NCBI RefSeq assembly: GCF_002197685.1
Contig: NZ_NBBI01000007.1
Location: 1 to 64,000, forward strand
Reading direction: 5' to 3'
Length of the DNA: 64,000 bases
Source: Sphingomonas dokdonensis
Lineage (GTDB): Bacteria; Pseudomonadota; Alphaproteobacteria; Sphingomonadales; Sphingomonadaceae
Shown here: positions 48,626 to 58,165 of the stretch, piece by piece
How the letters are laid out: each line of letters starts with the position of its first letter
Numbering within the stretch: the first letter of the stretch is position 1
Translations under genes and position numbers: made by a program
The notes under the pieces: generated by a model
The model's input: only the letters and a program-made list of their open reading frames with translations
Told to the model about the DNA's origin: nothing
The model's database searches: none

Positions 48626-48825
48626 TGGCGCTCGACATCAACACCGCCACCGCCGACGAGATCGACGCGGTGCCGGCGCTGAAGGGCCACGGGTTCGAGA
48701 TCGTCCGCTATCGCGAGGATCGCGGCCGGTTCACCGCGCTGCGCCAGCTCGCCGAAGTGCCCGGCATGGCCGAGGCGGCCGCGCGCGATGACCTTGCCGC
48801 CGCGGTGCGCTGCGATCAGGAGTGA
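48625..48825 (+). CDS. Small helix-hairpin-helix protein
   Basis: A 66-aa protein consisting of one HhH-like motif, MALDINTATADEIDAVPALK then GHGFEIVRYREDRGRFTALR and QLAEVPGMAEAAARDDL. The start LDINTATADEID is the ComEA-type HhH signature, which binds DNA non-specifically. Without a signal peptide it is cytosolic, unlike ComEA. It is translationally coupled to the deaminase. Confidence 0.7.
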   Translation: MALDINTATADEIDAVPALKGHGFEIVRYREDRGRFTALRQLAEVPGMAEAAARDDLAAAVRCDQE

Positions 48826-48859
48826 TCGCCGCTGAACGAATGTGAGGGTGCCGTTCGGA

Positions 48860-49654
48860 TCAGCCGTCGAACCGCGCCGACACGAGAAACGCGAGATCCC
48901 AGCAGATCGCGCCGCTCGCGCTGCGCTGTTCCTCCTCGATCAGCGGCGCAAGCGCGTCGTGATCGATCTCGCCCGCGCGCACCACGCCCTTGTCGATCAT
49001 GCGCGGCAGCATGAAGCGCGCGAGCGTCGGCAGGAATGACGGCTCCCACGGCTGCAGCAGCACGCCTTCGCTGCGCGCCTGTTCGATCGTGAAGCCCGCC
49101 TGCCGCGCGAGCGCCGCGAGCCGATAGCCGAGCGTCACGTCGCCGCCCTCGGCGACGATCGTGTTCCACATCAGCGTGTAATACTGCCGATGCACCGGCA
49201 GCGGATCGGGGCCGCATGGCAGGTCGGCGCGCGCATGTTCCTGCAACGCCAGGATCGCGCCGGGCTTCGCCAACCGGGCGAGCCGCGCCAGCGTGGCGGC
49301 GGCATCGGGCAGGTACATCAGCACGCGCCGCGCGACGATCGCGTCGAACCGGCCGAGATCGGGCAGCTCGCCGGCAAGGTCCGCCACCCGATAGTCGATC
49401 GGCGCCGACCCCGCCGCCGCCGGCATGTCCCGCGCCGCGGCCAGCGCATCTTCGCTCCGGTCGATCCCGACGACCGCGCCGTCTGGGCCGACCAGCGCCG
49501 CCACCATGCGGCTGAGATCGCCGTTGCCGCACCCGACGTCCAGCACGCGCATCCCCGGCGCTAGCCCGACGGCAGGAAAAAAGCGGGCGCTCGGCGCGTT
49601 TGCGGGGTTAGGCGGCGTCGGTTGCTGCGACGACCGGGATCGGGCGTGATACAT
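48860..49654 (-). CDS. Class I SAM-dependent methyltransferase
   Basis: A 264-aa Rossmann methyltransferase. Motif I is VLDVGCGNGDLSRMV, with GIDRSEDALAAARD as the acidic loop, and FDAIVARRVLMYLPDAAATL as motif IV. Its C-terminal part (GYRLAALARQAGFTIEQARSEG) is a cap for the substrate. Substrate unknown. It diverges from the hybrid kinase at 49752 over a gap of 97 bp. Confidence 0.85.
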   Translation of the reverse strand: MYHARSRSSQQPTPPNPANAPSARFFPAVGLAPGMRVLDVGCGNGDLSRMVAALVGPDGAVVGIDRSEDALAAARDMPAAAGSAPIDYRVADLAGELPDLGRFDAIVARRVLMYLPDAAATLARLARLAKPGAILALQEHARADLPCGPDPLPVHRQYYTLMWNTIVAEGGDVTLGYRLAALARQAGFTIEQARSEGVLLQPWEPSFLPTLARFMLPRMIDKGVVRAGEIDHDALAPLIEEEQRSASGAICWDLAFLVSARFDG

Positions 49655-49751
49655 TGTTACATCGTAGGCGCGGGCGATGCGTCGGGCAAGATGGCGCGCG
49701 CTTGATCCAAGTCGCTACCGCAACCCGCTGCATTCCGCTAAGACCTTGCTG

Positions 49752-52700
49752 ATGGATGAGCATCCGGCAGCCATGACGGACACGCGCGGCGCACGATCAG
49801 AGCATGGCGCCCCCGACGCGCCGACCGCTGGCGCGTTGCTGATCGGTGGCGGCGAGACCGGCGATCTGATCCGTGCGCACGATTGGGCGGCAACGCCGCT
49901 CGGCCCGCTCGATCGATGGCCGGCGTCGCTGCGCGCACATGTGCAGACGATGCTGTCGTCGCCGGTCGCCATGGCGATCCTGTGGGGACCGACCGGCGTG
50001 CTCCTTTACAACGATCTGTATGCCGCGGTGTGCGGCCCGCGCCACCCAGCGGCTTTGGGTGCGAACGCCAACGACATCTGGCCCGAGGCGCGCGATTTCA
50101 ACGCCGCGGTGATCGCCGCCGGACTGGCCGGCGAGCCGCTGAGCTTCCACGCGCAGCCGCTGGAGCTGTGGCGCTACGGGGTCGCCGAGCAGGTCTGGAT
50201 GGACCTCGAATATCTCCCGCTGCGCGATGATGCCGGTACCCCGATCGGCTGCCTCGCGATCGTGTTCGACATCACCGCGCGCGTGGTCGCCGAGCGCGAC
50301 CTGGCGCTCAGCCGCGAACAATATCGCTTCCTTGACGAACTCGGGCAGGCGGTCGCCGACCTGCACGATGCCGATGCGGTGCTGCGCGTCACCACCGAGC
50401 GGGTCGGCCGGCACCTCGGCGTCGCCAATTGCGCCTATGCCGACATGGATGCCGACGAGGACGGTTTTTCGATCCGCGGCGACTGGCACGTGCCCGCCAT
50501 GCCCTCGATCGTCGGCCATTACCGGCTCGCCGACTTCGGCGCGCTGGCGGTGGAACGGCTCGGCGCGGGCGAGCCGCTGATCGTCAACGACGTCGCGACC
50601 GAGCTCGCGCCCCACGAAGCCGCGACCTTCCAGGCGATCGGCATCGGCGCCACCATCTGCATGCCGCTGATCAAGAACGGCCGCCTCCGCGCGCTGATGG
50701 CGATCCACCACCAGCAGCCGCACGAATGGAGCGAGGCGGAACTGTCGCTGATCCGCCAGGTCACCGACCGCTCCTGGGCGCATGTCGAGCGCGTCGCCTC
50801 GGAGGCGAATCTGCGCGCCAGCGAGGAGCAGTTGCGGTTCGCGCTCTTTGCTGCCGAAATCGGCCTGTGGGACGTGGACGAGGTGAACAACACCTTGTTC
50901 TGGCAGCCCGCGGTGCGCGCCATGTTTGGCGTATCGCCCGACGTGCCCGTCACGATGGACGATTTCTACGGCGGCGTGCATCCGGACGACCTGCCGGCCA
51001 CCGCCGCCGCTTATGCCGCCGCCGCCGACCCGGCGCGCCGCGCGATCTACGATGTCGAATATCGCACGGTGGGCAAGGAAGACGGCGTGATCCGCTGGGT
51101 CGCCGCCAAGGGCCGCGGCGTCTTCGACGATCATCGCTGCCTGCGCGTCATCGGCACCGCGATCGACATCACCGCGCGCAAGCGCACCGAACAGGCGCTG
51201 GTGGAGCTGAACCATACGCTGGAACAGCGCGTCGCGGCCGGCCTGGCGGAGCGCAAGCTGCTCGCCGATGTCGTGGAGCATACCACGGCGATCATCTTCG
51301 TCGCCGATCACAACTTCCGCTGGCTCGCGATCAACCAGGCGGCCATTGCCGCCTATCAAGCGGTATATGGCATCACCCCGCGCGTCGGCGATTCCATGCT
51401 CGACCTGCTCGATCACATGCCGGAGGAGCGCGACCGGGTACGCGCCGCCTGGGCGCGCGCGCTCGACGGCGAGGAATATGAGCTGCAGGCCGCGTTCGGC
51501 GATCCCGCACTGGGGCAACGCTGCTTTCACCTCAATTTCAGCACGCTGCGCGATCCCGACGGCCGGCTGATCGGTGCCTGCCAGATCGCGCACGACGTGA
51601 CCGAGCGGATCGAGGAGCAGCAGCGGCTGGCCGAGGCGGAGGATCAGCTGCGCCAGGCGCAAAAGGTCGAGGCGTTGGGCCAGCTCACCGGCGGTGTCGC
51701 GCATGATTTCAACAATCTGCTCACCCCCATCATCGGCTCGCTCGACCTGCTCGTCCGTCGCGGCCTAGGCAGCGATCGCGAGCGCAAGCTGATCGGCGCG
51801 GCGCTGCAATCGGCCGAGCGTGCGCGCACCCTGGTGCAGCGGCTGCTCGCCTTTGCCCGCCGCCAGCCCCTGCAGCCCACGGCGATTGACGTGCGCGCGC
51901 TGGTCGCCGGCATGGGCGATCTGGTCGCCAGCACCACCGGCCCGCAGGTGCAGGTGGCGATCGAGGCGCCGGCCGATCTGCCGCCCGCGCACGCCGACAC
52001 CAACCAGGTCGAAATGGCGCTGCTCAACCTGGCAGTGAACGCGCGTGACGCGATGCCGGCGGGCGGCACGCTGCGCATCACCGCCGCCGCGTGCCACGTC
52101 GATCAGCCGACGCCGGAGCTCGGCGATCTGAAGCCGGGCGATTATGTGATGATCTCGGTCGCCGACACCGGCATTGGCATGGATGCCGAGACGTTGGCAC
52201 GCGCGATCGAGCCGTTCTTCTCCACCAAGGGGATCGGCAAGGGGACCGGGCTTGGCCTGTCGATGGTGCACGGGCTGGCGCGCCAGCTCGGCGGCGGCAT
52301 CCGCATCTTCAGCCAGCCGGGGCTGGGCACCAATGTCGAGCTGTGGCTGCCCGCTGCCGCCGCCCCGGCGCAGCCGCTGGCGCCGGATGGGAAGGAGGCC
52401 GTCATCGGCCCCCATCGCCGCGGCACCGCGCTGCTGGTCGATGACGAGGAGGCGGTGCGCCACGCCACCGCGCACATGCTGGAGGAGGCCGGCTTTTCGG
52501 TGATCGAGGCCGCTTCGGGCACGGCGGCGCTGGCGCTGCTCGGCCAGCATCCCGAGGTCGTCGTGCTCGTCACCGATCACCTGATGCCCGGCATGGACGG
52601 CACCCAGCTCGCCCGCCGCGCGCGCCAGATGCGCGCCGACCTGCCGTGTCTCATCGTCTCGGGCTATGCCGATGTCGAGGGCGTCGCGCCCGACCTGCCG

Positions 52701-52775
52701 CGCCTTACCAAGCCGTTCCGCGCCCAGGAACTGATCGACGCGTTGGCGCTGGTGCTCACCGCCCCGACCAGCTGA
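49752..52775 (+). CDS. PAS/GAF hybrid histidine kinase with C-terminal receiver
   Basis: A 1007-aa sensor. Order: N-terminal module HDWAATPLGPLDRWPASLRA, a GAF domain (about 195-350), two PAS domains (FAAEIGLWDVDEVNNTLFWQ; VVEHTTAIIFVADHNFRWLA), HisKA with GGVAHDFNNLL and H651, HATPase (VNARDAMPAGGTL, GIGMDAETL, GTGLGLSMVHG) and a receiver with LLVDDEEAVR, DHLMPGMDG and LTKPF. Its N-terminal module and last 350 residues closely match the kinase at 19317-21731. The ATG at 49752 is one of two options (also 49773). It converges with the receiver/HWE kinase pair. Confidence 0.9.
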   Translation: MDEHPAAMTDTRGARSEHGAPDAPTAGALLIGGGETGDLIRAHDWAATPLGPLDRWPASLRAHVQTMLSSPVAMAILWGPTGVLLYNDLYAAVCGPRHPAALGANANDIWPEARDFNAAVIAAGLAGEPLSFHAQPLELWRYGVAEQVWMDLEYLPLRDDAGTPIGCLAIVFDITARVVAERDLALSREQYRFLDELGQAVADLHDADAVLRVTTERVGRHLGVANCAYADMDADEDGFSIRGDWHVPAMPSIVGHYRLADFGALAVERLGAGEPLIVNDVATELAPHEAATFQAIGIGATICMPLIKNGRLRALMAIHHQQPHEWSEAELSLIRQVTDRSWAHVERVASEANLRASEEQLRFALFAAEIGLWDVDEVNNTLFWQPAVRAMFGVSPDVPVTMDDFYGGVHPDDLPATAAAYAAAADPARRAIYDVEYRTVGKEDGVIRWVAAKGRGVFDDHRCLRVIGTAIDITARKRTEQALVELNHTLEQRVAAGLAERKLLADVVEHTTAIIFVADHNFRWLAINQAAIAAYQAVYGITPRVGDSMLDLLDHMPEERDRVRAAWARALDGEEYELQAAFGDPALGQRCFHLNFSTLRDPDGRLIGACQIAHDVTERIEEQQRLAEAEDQLRQAQKVEALGQLTGGVAHDFNNLLTPIIGSLDLLVRRGLGSDRERKLIGAALQSAERARTLVQRLLAFARRQPLQPTAIDVRALVAGMGDLVASTTGPQVQVAIEAPADLPPAHADTNQVEMALLNLAVNARDAMPAGGTLRITAAACHVDQPTPELGDLKPGDYVMISVADTGIGMDAETLARAIEPFFSTKGIGKGTGLGLSMVHGLARQLGGGIRIFSQPGLGTNVELWLPAAAAPAQPLAPDGKEAVIGPHRRGTALLVDDEEAVRHATAHMLEEAGFSVIEAASGTAALALLGQHPEVVVLVTDHLMPGMDGTQLARRARQMRADLPCLIVSGYADVEGVAPDLPRLTKPFRAQELIDALALVLTAPTS

Positions 52776-52814
52776 CCGCGCCCTTATGCTGTCGCGCTCT
52801 CGCGCGATCGATCG

Positions 52815-53198
52815 TTAGGCGGCGAACTGCTGCATTGCGCGAATGGCCGCGTCGGGGTCGATCGGCTTGGGCAGGAACATCGATCGCGCCGGCAGGCTGG
52901 CAATGTCCGGGCGCGTGCCGGCCGAGGTGACGATGATCTCGATCGGCGGCCAGCGATGGCGGATCGCCGCCGCCAGCTTCAATCCGTCCATCGATCCGGG
53001 CATTTCGATGTCGGTGAAGACCACGTGGATGTCGAGCCGCGCTTCGAGGATCGACACGGCATGGTCCGCGTCCCACGCTTCCACCGCCGTGAACCCGGCT
53101 TCCTCGACCAGCGCGATCATTTCCAGCCGCTGGATCGGCTCATCCTCCACTACCAGCACGACGGCCGGGGGCCGTTGGGACTTACTTTTGCTTGTCAT
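52815..53198 (-). CDS. Single-domain response regulator
   Basis: A 127-aa receiver: VVEDEPIQRLEMI, the phospho-acceptor Asp in VVFTDIEMPGSMDGLKL, then IIVTSAG (T switch) and FLPKPIDPDAAI with the conserved lysine. It has no output domain. The start overlaps the stop of the HWE kinase gene (TAATG), so the two proteins are almost certainly partners. Confidence 0.9.
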   Translation of the reverse strand: MTSKSKSQRPPAVVLVVEDEPIQRLEMIALVEEAGFTAVEAWDADHAVSILEARLDIHVVFTDIEMPGSMDGLKLAAAIRHRWPPIEIIVTSAGTRPDIASLPARSMFLPKPIDPDAAIRAMQQFAA

Positions 53199-55198
53199 TA
53201 CGCTTCTTCGAGGTGCTTGCGTTTCGCCTGGAACGTCGCATCGAAACCGGTCGACCCATAACGGAGGCTGGCGCCGCCCGTTCCCACCAGCCCCAGATTC
53301 AGCAGCTTGGAGCCGAAGCCGGTGGTCGTCGGCGCCTGCGTCGGGGGGCCGCCCGTTTCGGACCAGTCGAGCGTCACGATCGCGTCATCGCCATTGCCGC
53401 TCACTGTCCAGGTGATCGCGACGCGCCCGTGCTCGCTCGACAGCGCGCCGTATTTCAACGCGTTGGTCGCCAGTTCGTGGAACAGCAGCGAGGAGGACAG
53501 CGCGGCGCGGGCGCCCAGCTGCAACGCCGGCCCGACGCAATCGTAGCGATCCGTACCACCCGCGGCGTCCAGCACCCGCGTGATCAGCGTCTGAAAATCG
53601 GCTGACTGGATATGGCGTTGCAGCAGCACGTCATGCCCGGTGCCGAGCGCCTGCAGCCGGCTGGTCAGGGTGCGGATCACCGCTGGGCCGACCTGCCCGC
53701 GCAGCGTTTGCGAGGCGATCGCCTGGACCATGGATAGCGAATTCTTCAGCCGGTGCGAAATTTCGCTGTTCAGGATCGCCTGCTGCTGCTCCGCGCGGAG
53801 CCGTGCGATGCCGATCTCCAGCCGCTCGGCCGCGTTGCGGACGAAGGCGATTTCGTCGGCGGTCCATTGATGCGGCTGCGCATGGTGGACGATGAACATG
53901 GCGATCGTCTTGCCACGGTCCTGCACCGCAAGGTTGAGCGCAGCGACCGTGCCCAGCGCCGCCCAAGCCGCCGCCTTGCCGAATGTCAGCGGATCGGTCC
54001 GGACGTCCGCGACGATCAGCGGTGCGCCGCGCAGGAAATTGTCGCGAAGATCGCCGTAATCCGACAGCGGGTGCTGACCCAGCAGCTCGCCGGATCCGGT
54101 CGGCGACCAATCCACCGCCACATTGATCCGCTCGCGATCGGCGTCGAGCTCGCCATAGGCGGTGCGCGAGGCGTGCAGCGTTTCGCCCACGATCCGCGTC
54201 GCCAGCCGCTGCATCTCGGCTTCGTCCGCGCAATCGCGCACCGCGTCGCCCAGCTGCAGCAGCGCCTCGCGCCGCTGCACGGCCTTGATCCGCTCGGTTA
54301 CTTCCAGAAAGATGACGCTGAACGTCTCGTCGTCGATCCGCTGGCAGATGCCGTCATACCAGCGATCTAGCGTTCCGACCTGCCGGGTGAAGCGCCGCGC
54401 CGCGCCGCTTTCCACCACCTGCGCGAACTCGTTAACCCATTCGTCTTCCAACCCCGGCAGCACGTCGCGCACGCTGCGCCCGACCACCTGATCGGCGGGC
54501 AATCCGACCAGCTCGCTCCAGGCGGCGTTCACGTCCTCGTAGCGCCAGTCGTGGATGCGCCCGGCTGCGTCGCGCATCACGCGCGCCAGGATGAAGCCTT
54601 CGTGCAGGTTGTGGAACAGCGATCGCCAGCGTTCGTCGCTTTGCAGGTGCGAGGCGCGCGCGGCGTCGCGCTCGGCCAGCGCCACCTGGTGATCGCGCAG
54701 CGCCTGGCGCAGCTCGATCGCCTCCACCGTCTGCTGCGCCAGCGCGCACAGCCCCGCCGCCTGTTGCGGGCTAAGCCCCTCTGGCCGGGGCACCTCGTCG
54801 ATCACGCACAGGGCGCCCAGCACGTGGCCCGACGCGGTGATCAGCGGCGCGCCGGCATAGAAGCGGATGTGTGGATCGTGGGTCACCAGCGGGTTGCCGC
54901 GCGTGCGCGGGTCGGCGGTGAGATCCGGGATCACCAGCAGGTCGGCCGCCGCCACCACGAAGCGGCACACCGATCGATCGAGATCGGTCTGGCATTCGGG
55001 AAAGTTCAGCCGCGCCTTGAACCATTGGCGATCCTCGTCGACCAGGCTGACCAGCGCCACCGGCGTATCGCACAGGTGGCTGGCAAGCTGGACGATGCCG
55101 TCAAAGGTGGGATCGGGCGGCGTGTCGAGGATCGCCCGCTCGCTCAACGCGCGCAGGCGCTCGGCCTCCGTCGGCGGCATGTTCCCCCCATGGCTCAC
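53198..55198 (-). CDS. HWE/HisKA_2-type histidine kinase with GAF and PAS sensor domains
   Basis: A 666-aa soluble kinase. An N-terminal GAF domain (about 20-165, ending LGALCVIDEVPRPEGLSP) is followed by a PAS domain (about 185-310), a second GAF domain (about 325-465) and the kinase core with ILNSEISHRLKNSLSMVQAIASQTLR, H482, then FHELATNALKYGALS and a short ATP-binding part with GFGSKLLNLGL. This is the HWE/HisKA_2 pattern rich in Alphaproteobacteria. It is co-translated with the single receiver. The first Met (55198) and MPPTE at 55180 are both possible starts. Confidence 0.9.
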   Translation of the reverse strand: MSHGGNMPPTEAERLRALSERAILDTPPDPTFDGIVQLASHLCDTPVALVSLVDEDRQWFKARLNFPECQTDLDRSVCRFVVAAADLLVIPDLTADPRTRGNPLVTHDPHIRFYAGAPLITASGHVLGALCVIDEVPRPEGLSPQQAAGLCALAQQTVEAIELRQALRDHQVALAERDAARASHLQSDERWRSLFHNLHEGFILARVMRDAAGRIHDWRYEDVNAAWSELVGLPADQVVGRSVRDVLPGLEDEWVNEFAQVVESGAARRFTRQVGTLDRWYDGICQRIDDETFSVIFLEVTERIKAVQRREALLQLGDAVRDCADEAEMQRLATRIVGETLHASRTAYGELDADRERINVAVDWSPTGSGELLGQHPLSDYGDLRDNFLRGAPLIVADVRTDPLTFGKAAAWAALGTVAALNLAVQDRGKTIAMFIVHHAQPHQWTADEIAFVRNAAERLEIGIARLRAEQQQAILNSEISHRLKNSLSMVQAIASQTLRGQVGPAVIRTLTSRLQALGTGHDVLLQRHIQSADFQTLITRVLDAAGGTDRYDCVGPALQLGARAALSSSLLFHELATNALKYGALSSEHGRVAITWTVSGNGDDAIVTLDWSETGGPPTQAPTTTGFGSKLLNLGLVGTGGASLRYGSTGFDATFQAKRKHLEEA

Positions 55199-55355
55199 CC
55201 GCCCGATCTAGCGATACCGGTACCGCGCCCGCAAGCTGTTCTTGCGGCATGACCGGACAGCGCCTGTCGGGCGGCATCCCGGAGCGGGAACGGGGCGGGC
55301 GAGGGGCGCACAACGCCGCTTGCCGTTGACACGCTTGTCGCGGATTACAGCCGGC

Positions 55356-55961
55356 ATGAGCTCGTTCGAACTGGTCTTCGCCGTTTACGGCCTGTTGCTC
55401 GGCCTCGCCATTTCGGAGGTGCTGGGCGGCTTCTCGCGTGCGCTGAAGCTGAAGCGCGGCACCGCGGCGGTGCGGATCGGCTGGCTCACGCCGCTGCTCG
55501 GCGCGTTGGTGATGCTCGATCTGTCGAGCTTCTGGCTCCTCGCGTGGAATGCGCGCGATCAGATCGACGCGACCTACGTGACACTCGTGTGCGTGCTGGC
55601 GATGGTCGGCGTCTATTATCTCGCTGCCACCCTGATCTTCCCCGACGCGCCGGAAGAATGGCCCGACTTCGACGTCTGGTACGACAAGCAAAAACGCCTG
55701 GTGATCGGCGGCCTGCTACTGGCCAATGTGTCGAGCTGGATCGGAGCGGGCGTACTGGACACCCTGCACCCGGCACCGCCGCCCGCGCTCGCGCCTGCGC
55801 CCACGCCGATCGCCGACGCCTTGTACGAGGCAAGCGGGATCGTGATCCTCCTGCTGTTCGCCGGCCTGCTGCTGGTGCGCGCGCGGCGCTGGAACGTCGC
55901 CATGCTGATCGGCCTGTGCGTGTGCATCACCGCGTCGGAGGTGATCGAAACCTATCTGTAG
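55356..55961 (+). CDS. Integral membrane protein of unknown function
   Basis: A 201-aa protein with about six hydrophobic helices, beginning FELVFAVYGLLLGLAISEVLGGFSRALKLK. A loop with PDAPEEWPDFDVWYDKQKRL is charged. No family is recognised. The ATG at 55356 is chosen at the start of the first helix; TTGACA lies at 55326-55331 but no matching -10 is seen. It converges with selO, whose stop is only 4 bp away. Confidence 0.6.
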   Translation: MSSFELVFAVYGLLLGLAISEVLGGFSRALKLKRGTAAVRIGWLTPLLGALVMLDLSSFWLLAWNARDQIDATYVTLVCVLAMVGVYYLAATLIFPDAPEEWPDFDVWYDKQKRLVIGGLLLANVSSWIGAGVLDTLHPAPPPALAPAPTPIADALYEASGIVILLLFAGLLLVRARRWNVAMLIGLCVCITASEVIETYL

Positions 55962-55965
55962 CCGA

Positions 55966-57444
55966 TCACGTCCCGCAGAAGGTCGCGGTGATCCGCTCGT
56001 GCGGCGCGGGCGGCATGGCAAAGTCCGCCGCTTCGGGCTGATCGTCCAAGGGCCGGGTCAGCACCGCCAGCATGCGGTGGAACGGCGCGAAGTCCTCGCG
56101 CTCCACCGCCGCGACGATCATCGCCTCGACATGATGATTGCGCGGGATGAAAGCCGGGTTGACGCGGTTCATCGCCGCCTGCCGCTCCGGTCCTGGTCGT
56201 GCCTCTGCGGTTAGCGCCGCGCGCCACTCGCGCGCCCAGCCATCGAACGCGGTAGGATCGACGAACAAAGATCGGACTGGCTCGTCCGCGCTGCCACCAT
56301 CGGCTGCCGCCGCTGCGCCGAGGTGACGAAAGAACAGCGTGAAATCGACCTGATTTTCCGCCATCGCCTTCAGCAAGGCCTCGATCAGCGCGCGCCGCGT
56401 GTCCGCTTCACCGCCAAGGCCGATCTTCGCCGCAAACAGGCCGAAATACGCCTCGGCAAAGGCCGGGGCAAAGCCGCCGAGGGCTGTTTGCGCCCGCTCC
56501 ACCCCCGCCGTTTCCTCCGGATCGAGGAGCGGCACCAGCGTCTCGGCAAAGCGCGCCAGATTCCACGCGGCGATCCGCGGCTGGTTGCCATAGGCATAGC
56601 GCCCCGCCCGATCGATCGAGCTGAACACCGTCGCCGGATCATAATCGTCCATGAACGCGCACGGCCCATAGTCGATCGTCTCGCCCGACACCGCGACATT
56701 GTCGGTGTTCATCACGCCATGGATGAACCCCACGCTCGTCCACTGCGCCACCAGCCGTGCCTGCGCCGCGATCACGCCGTCGAGCAACGCGAGATACGGG
56801 TTCTCCGCCTGCGCGGCATCAGGATAATGCCGCGCAATGACGTGATCGGCCAGCAGCCGCAGCGCCGCGGTATCCTCGCGCGCGGCAAAGAACTGAAACG
56901 TGCCGACCCGGATGTGGCTCGCCGCCACCCGCGTAATGATCGCGCCGGGCAGGGGGGTGTCGCGCATGATCGTCTCGCCTGTCGTCACCGCCGCCAGCGC
57001 GCGCGTGGTCGGCACGCCCAGCGCCGACATGAATTCGCTAACCAGATATTCGCGCAGCACCGGCCCCAGCGCCGCGCGGCCGTCGCCCGATCGCGAAAAC
57101 GGCGTCTGCCCGCCGCCCTTCAGCTGGATGTCACGCCGCCGACCTTGCCGGTCGATCACCTCGCCCAGCAGCACCGCACGCCCATCGCCCAGCTGCGGCT
57201 GGAAATTGCCGAACTGGTGCCCGGCATAGGCCTGTGCGATCGGCGTCGCACCGTCGGCGATCACCCTGCCCGACAGCACGTCCAGCCCCGCCGGCCCGCG
57301 CAGCCAATCAGCGTCGATGCCTAACTCCCCCGCCAGCGCATCGTTGACGGCGATCAGCCGAGGGGCGGGGCTTTCCAGCGGGCGCACGGCGGCAAAGAAA
57401 TGCGCCGGCAGGCGGGCGTAGCTGTTGTCGAATGCAATGGCCAT
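55966..57444 (-). CDS. selO: SelO/YdiU protein adenylyltransferase
   Basis: A 492-aa pseudokinase-fold AMPylator. Motifs are AYAGHQFGNFQPQLGDGRAVLLGE, QLKGGGQTPFSRSGDGRAALGPVLREYLVSEFM, GFIHGVMNTDNVAVSG with its catalytic-loop aspartate, and IDYGPCAFMDDYDP, the metal-binding DFG-like part. The C-terminus ends TFCGT, with Cys in place of the selenocysteine of animal SelO. SelO adds AMP to redox proteins during oxidative stress. The ATG at 57444 is preferred because the conserved FDNSYARLP region begins a few residues later. Confidence 0.95.
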   Translation of the reverse strand: MAIAFDNSYARLPAHFFAAVRPLESPAPRLIAVNDALAGELGIDADWLRGPAGLDVLSGRVIADGATPIAQAYAGHQFGNFQPQLGDGRAVLLGEVIDRQGRRRDIQLKGGGQTPFSRSGDGRAALGPVLREYLVSEFMSALGVPTTRALAAVTTGETIMRDTPLPGAIITRVAASHIRVGTFQFFAAREDTAALRLLADHVIARHYPDAAQAENPYLALLDGVIAAQARLVAQWTSVGFIHGVMNTDNVAVSGETIDYGPCAFMDDYDPATVFSSIDRAGRYAYGNQPRIAAWNLARFAETLVPLLDPEETAGVERAQTALGGFAPAFAEAYFGLFAAKIGLGGEADTRRALIEALLKAMAENQVDFTLFFRHLGAAAAADGGSADEPVRSLFVDPTAFDGWAREWRAALTAEARPGPERQAAMNRVNPAFIPRNHHVEAMIVAAVEREDFAPFHRMLAVLTRPLDDQPEAADFAMPPAPHERITATFCGT

Positions 57445-57493
57445 GCTGCTGGAACCACTCCCCTTCGCGCAAAGTTGCGTCCCGCCGCCCGCG

Positions 57494-58165
57494 TCAGCCC
57501 TTCGCGCGGATCGCGGCAAAGCGCTCGATCTGCTCGATCGTGCCCGACACGATCATGATGTCGTCGGGCAGCACCCATGTGTCGGGCGTGGCATAGACGA
57601 AATCCTCGTCCAGCCGCTTGATGCCGATGACGGTAATCCCGTACTTGCGCCGCACGTCGCTGAGCGCCAGCGTCACGCCGACGATCGGCCCCGGCGCGGC
57701 GAGCTTAGCGATGGCGAAGCGATCGTCGAACTTGATGAAATCGATAAGCCGCCCGTTCAGCAGGTGCGCCACGCGCTCACCCATGCGCGCCTCGGGAAAC
57801 ACGATATGGTGTGCGCCCGTGCGCTGCAGGATGCGGCCGTGATTGTCGTTGGTCGCCTTGGCCCAGATCGACGGCACCTTGAGATCCGAGAGGCCGAGCA
57901 CGGTCAGCACGCTGGCCTCGATATCGGTGCCGATCCCCACAACGCTCGACGTGAACTCACCCGCACCCAGCGCGCGCAGCGCATCGATGTCGGTGGTGTC
58001 CGCCTCCACCGTCTGCGTCAGCTCGGCCGCCATCATCTCGACGAGGCGCGGATTGGCGTCGACCCCCAGCACTTCGTGGCCCATGCGCATCAGCGAATGG
58101 GCCACTGCGCTGCCGAAGCGGCCCAGGCCGATCACCAGCACGGGCTTTCTGCGATCAGCCGACAA
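57494..58165 (-). CDS. ktrA: Potassium uptake regulatory subunit, RCK domain protein
   Basis: A 223-aa KtrA/TrkA-type protein: Rossmann start VLVIGLGRFGSAVAHSLMRMG with GLGRFG at 13-18, LGVDANPRLVEMM, and a TrkA_C domain toward the end. The TTG at 58165 is chosen because AAGGAG is exactly 7 nt before it and the protein then has normal KtrA length; it overlaps the ktrB stop by 11 nt. RCK octamers bind ATP/NAD(H) and gate the KtrB channel. Confidence 0.9.
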   Translation of the reverse strand: MSADRRKPVLVIGLGRFGSAVAHSLMRMGHEVLGVDANPRLVEMMAAELTQTVEADTTDIDALRALGAGEFTSSVVGIGTDIEASVLTVLGLSDLKVPSIWAKATNDNHGRILQRTGAHHIVFPEARMGERVAHLLNGRLIDFIKFDDRFAIAKLAAPGPIVGVTLALSDVRRKYGITVIGIKRLDEDFVYATPDTWVLPDDIMIVSGTIEQIERFAAIRAKG

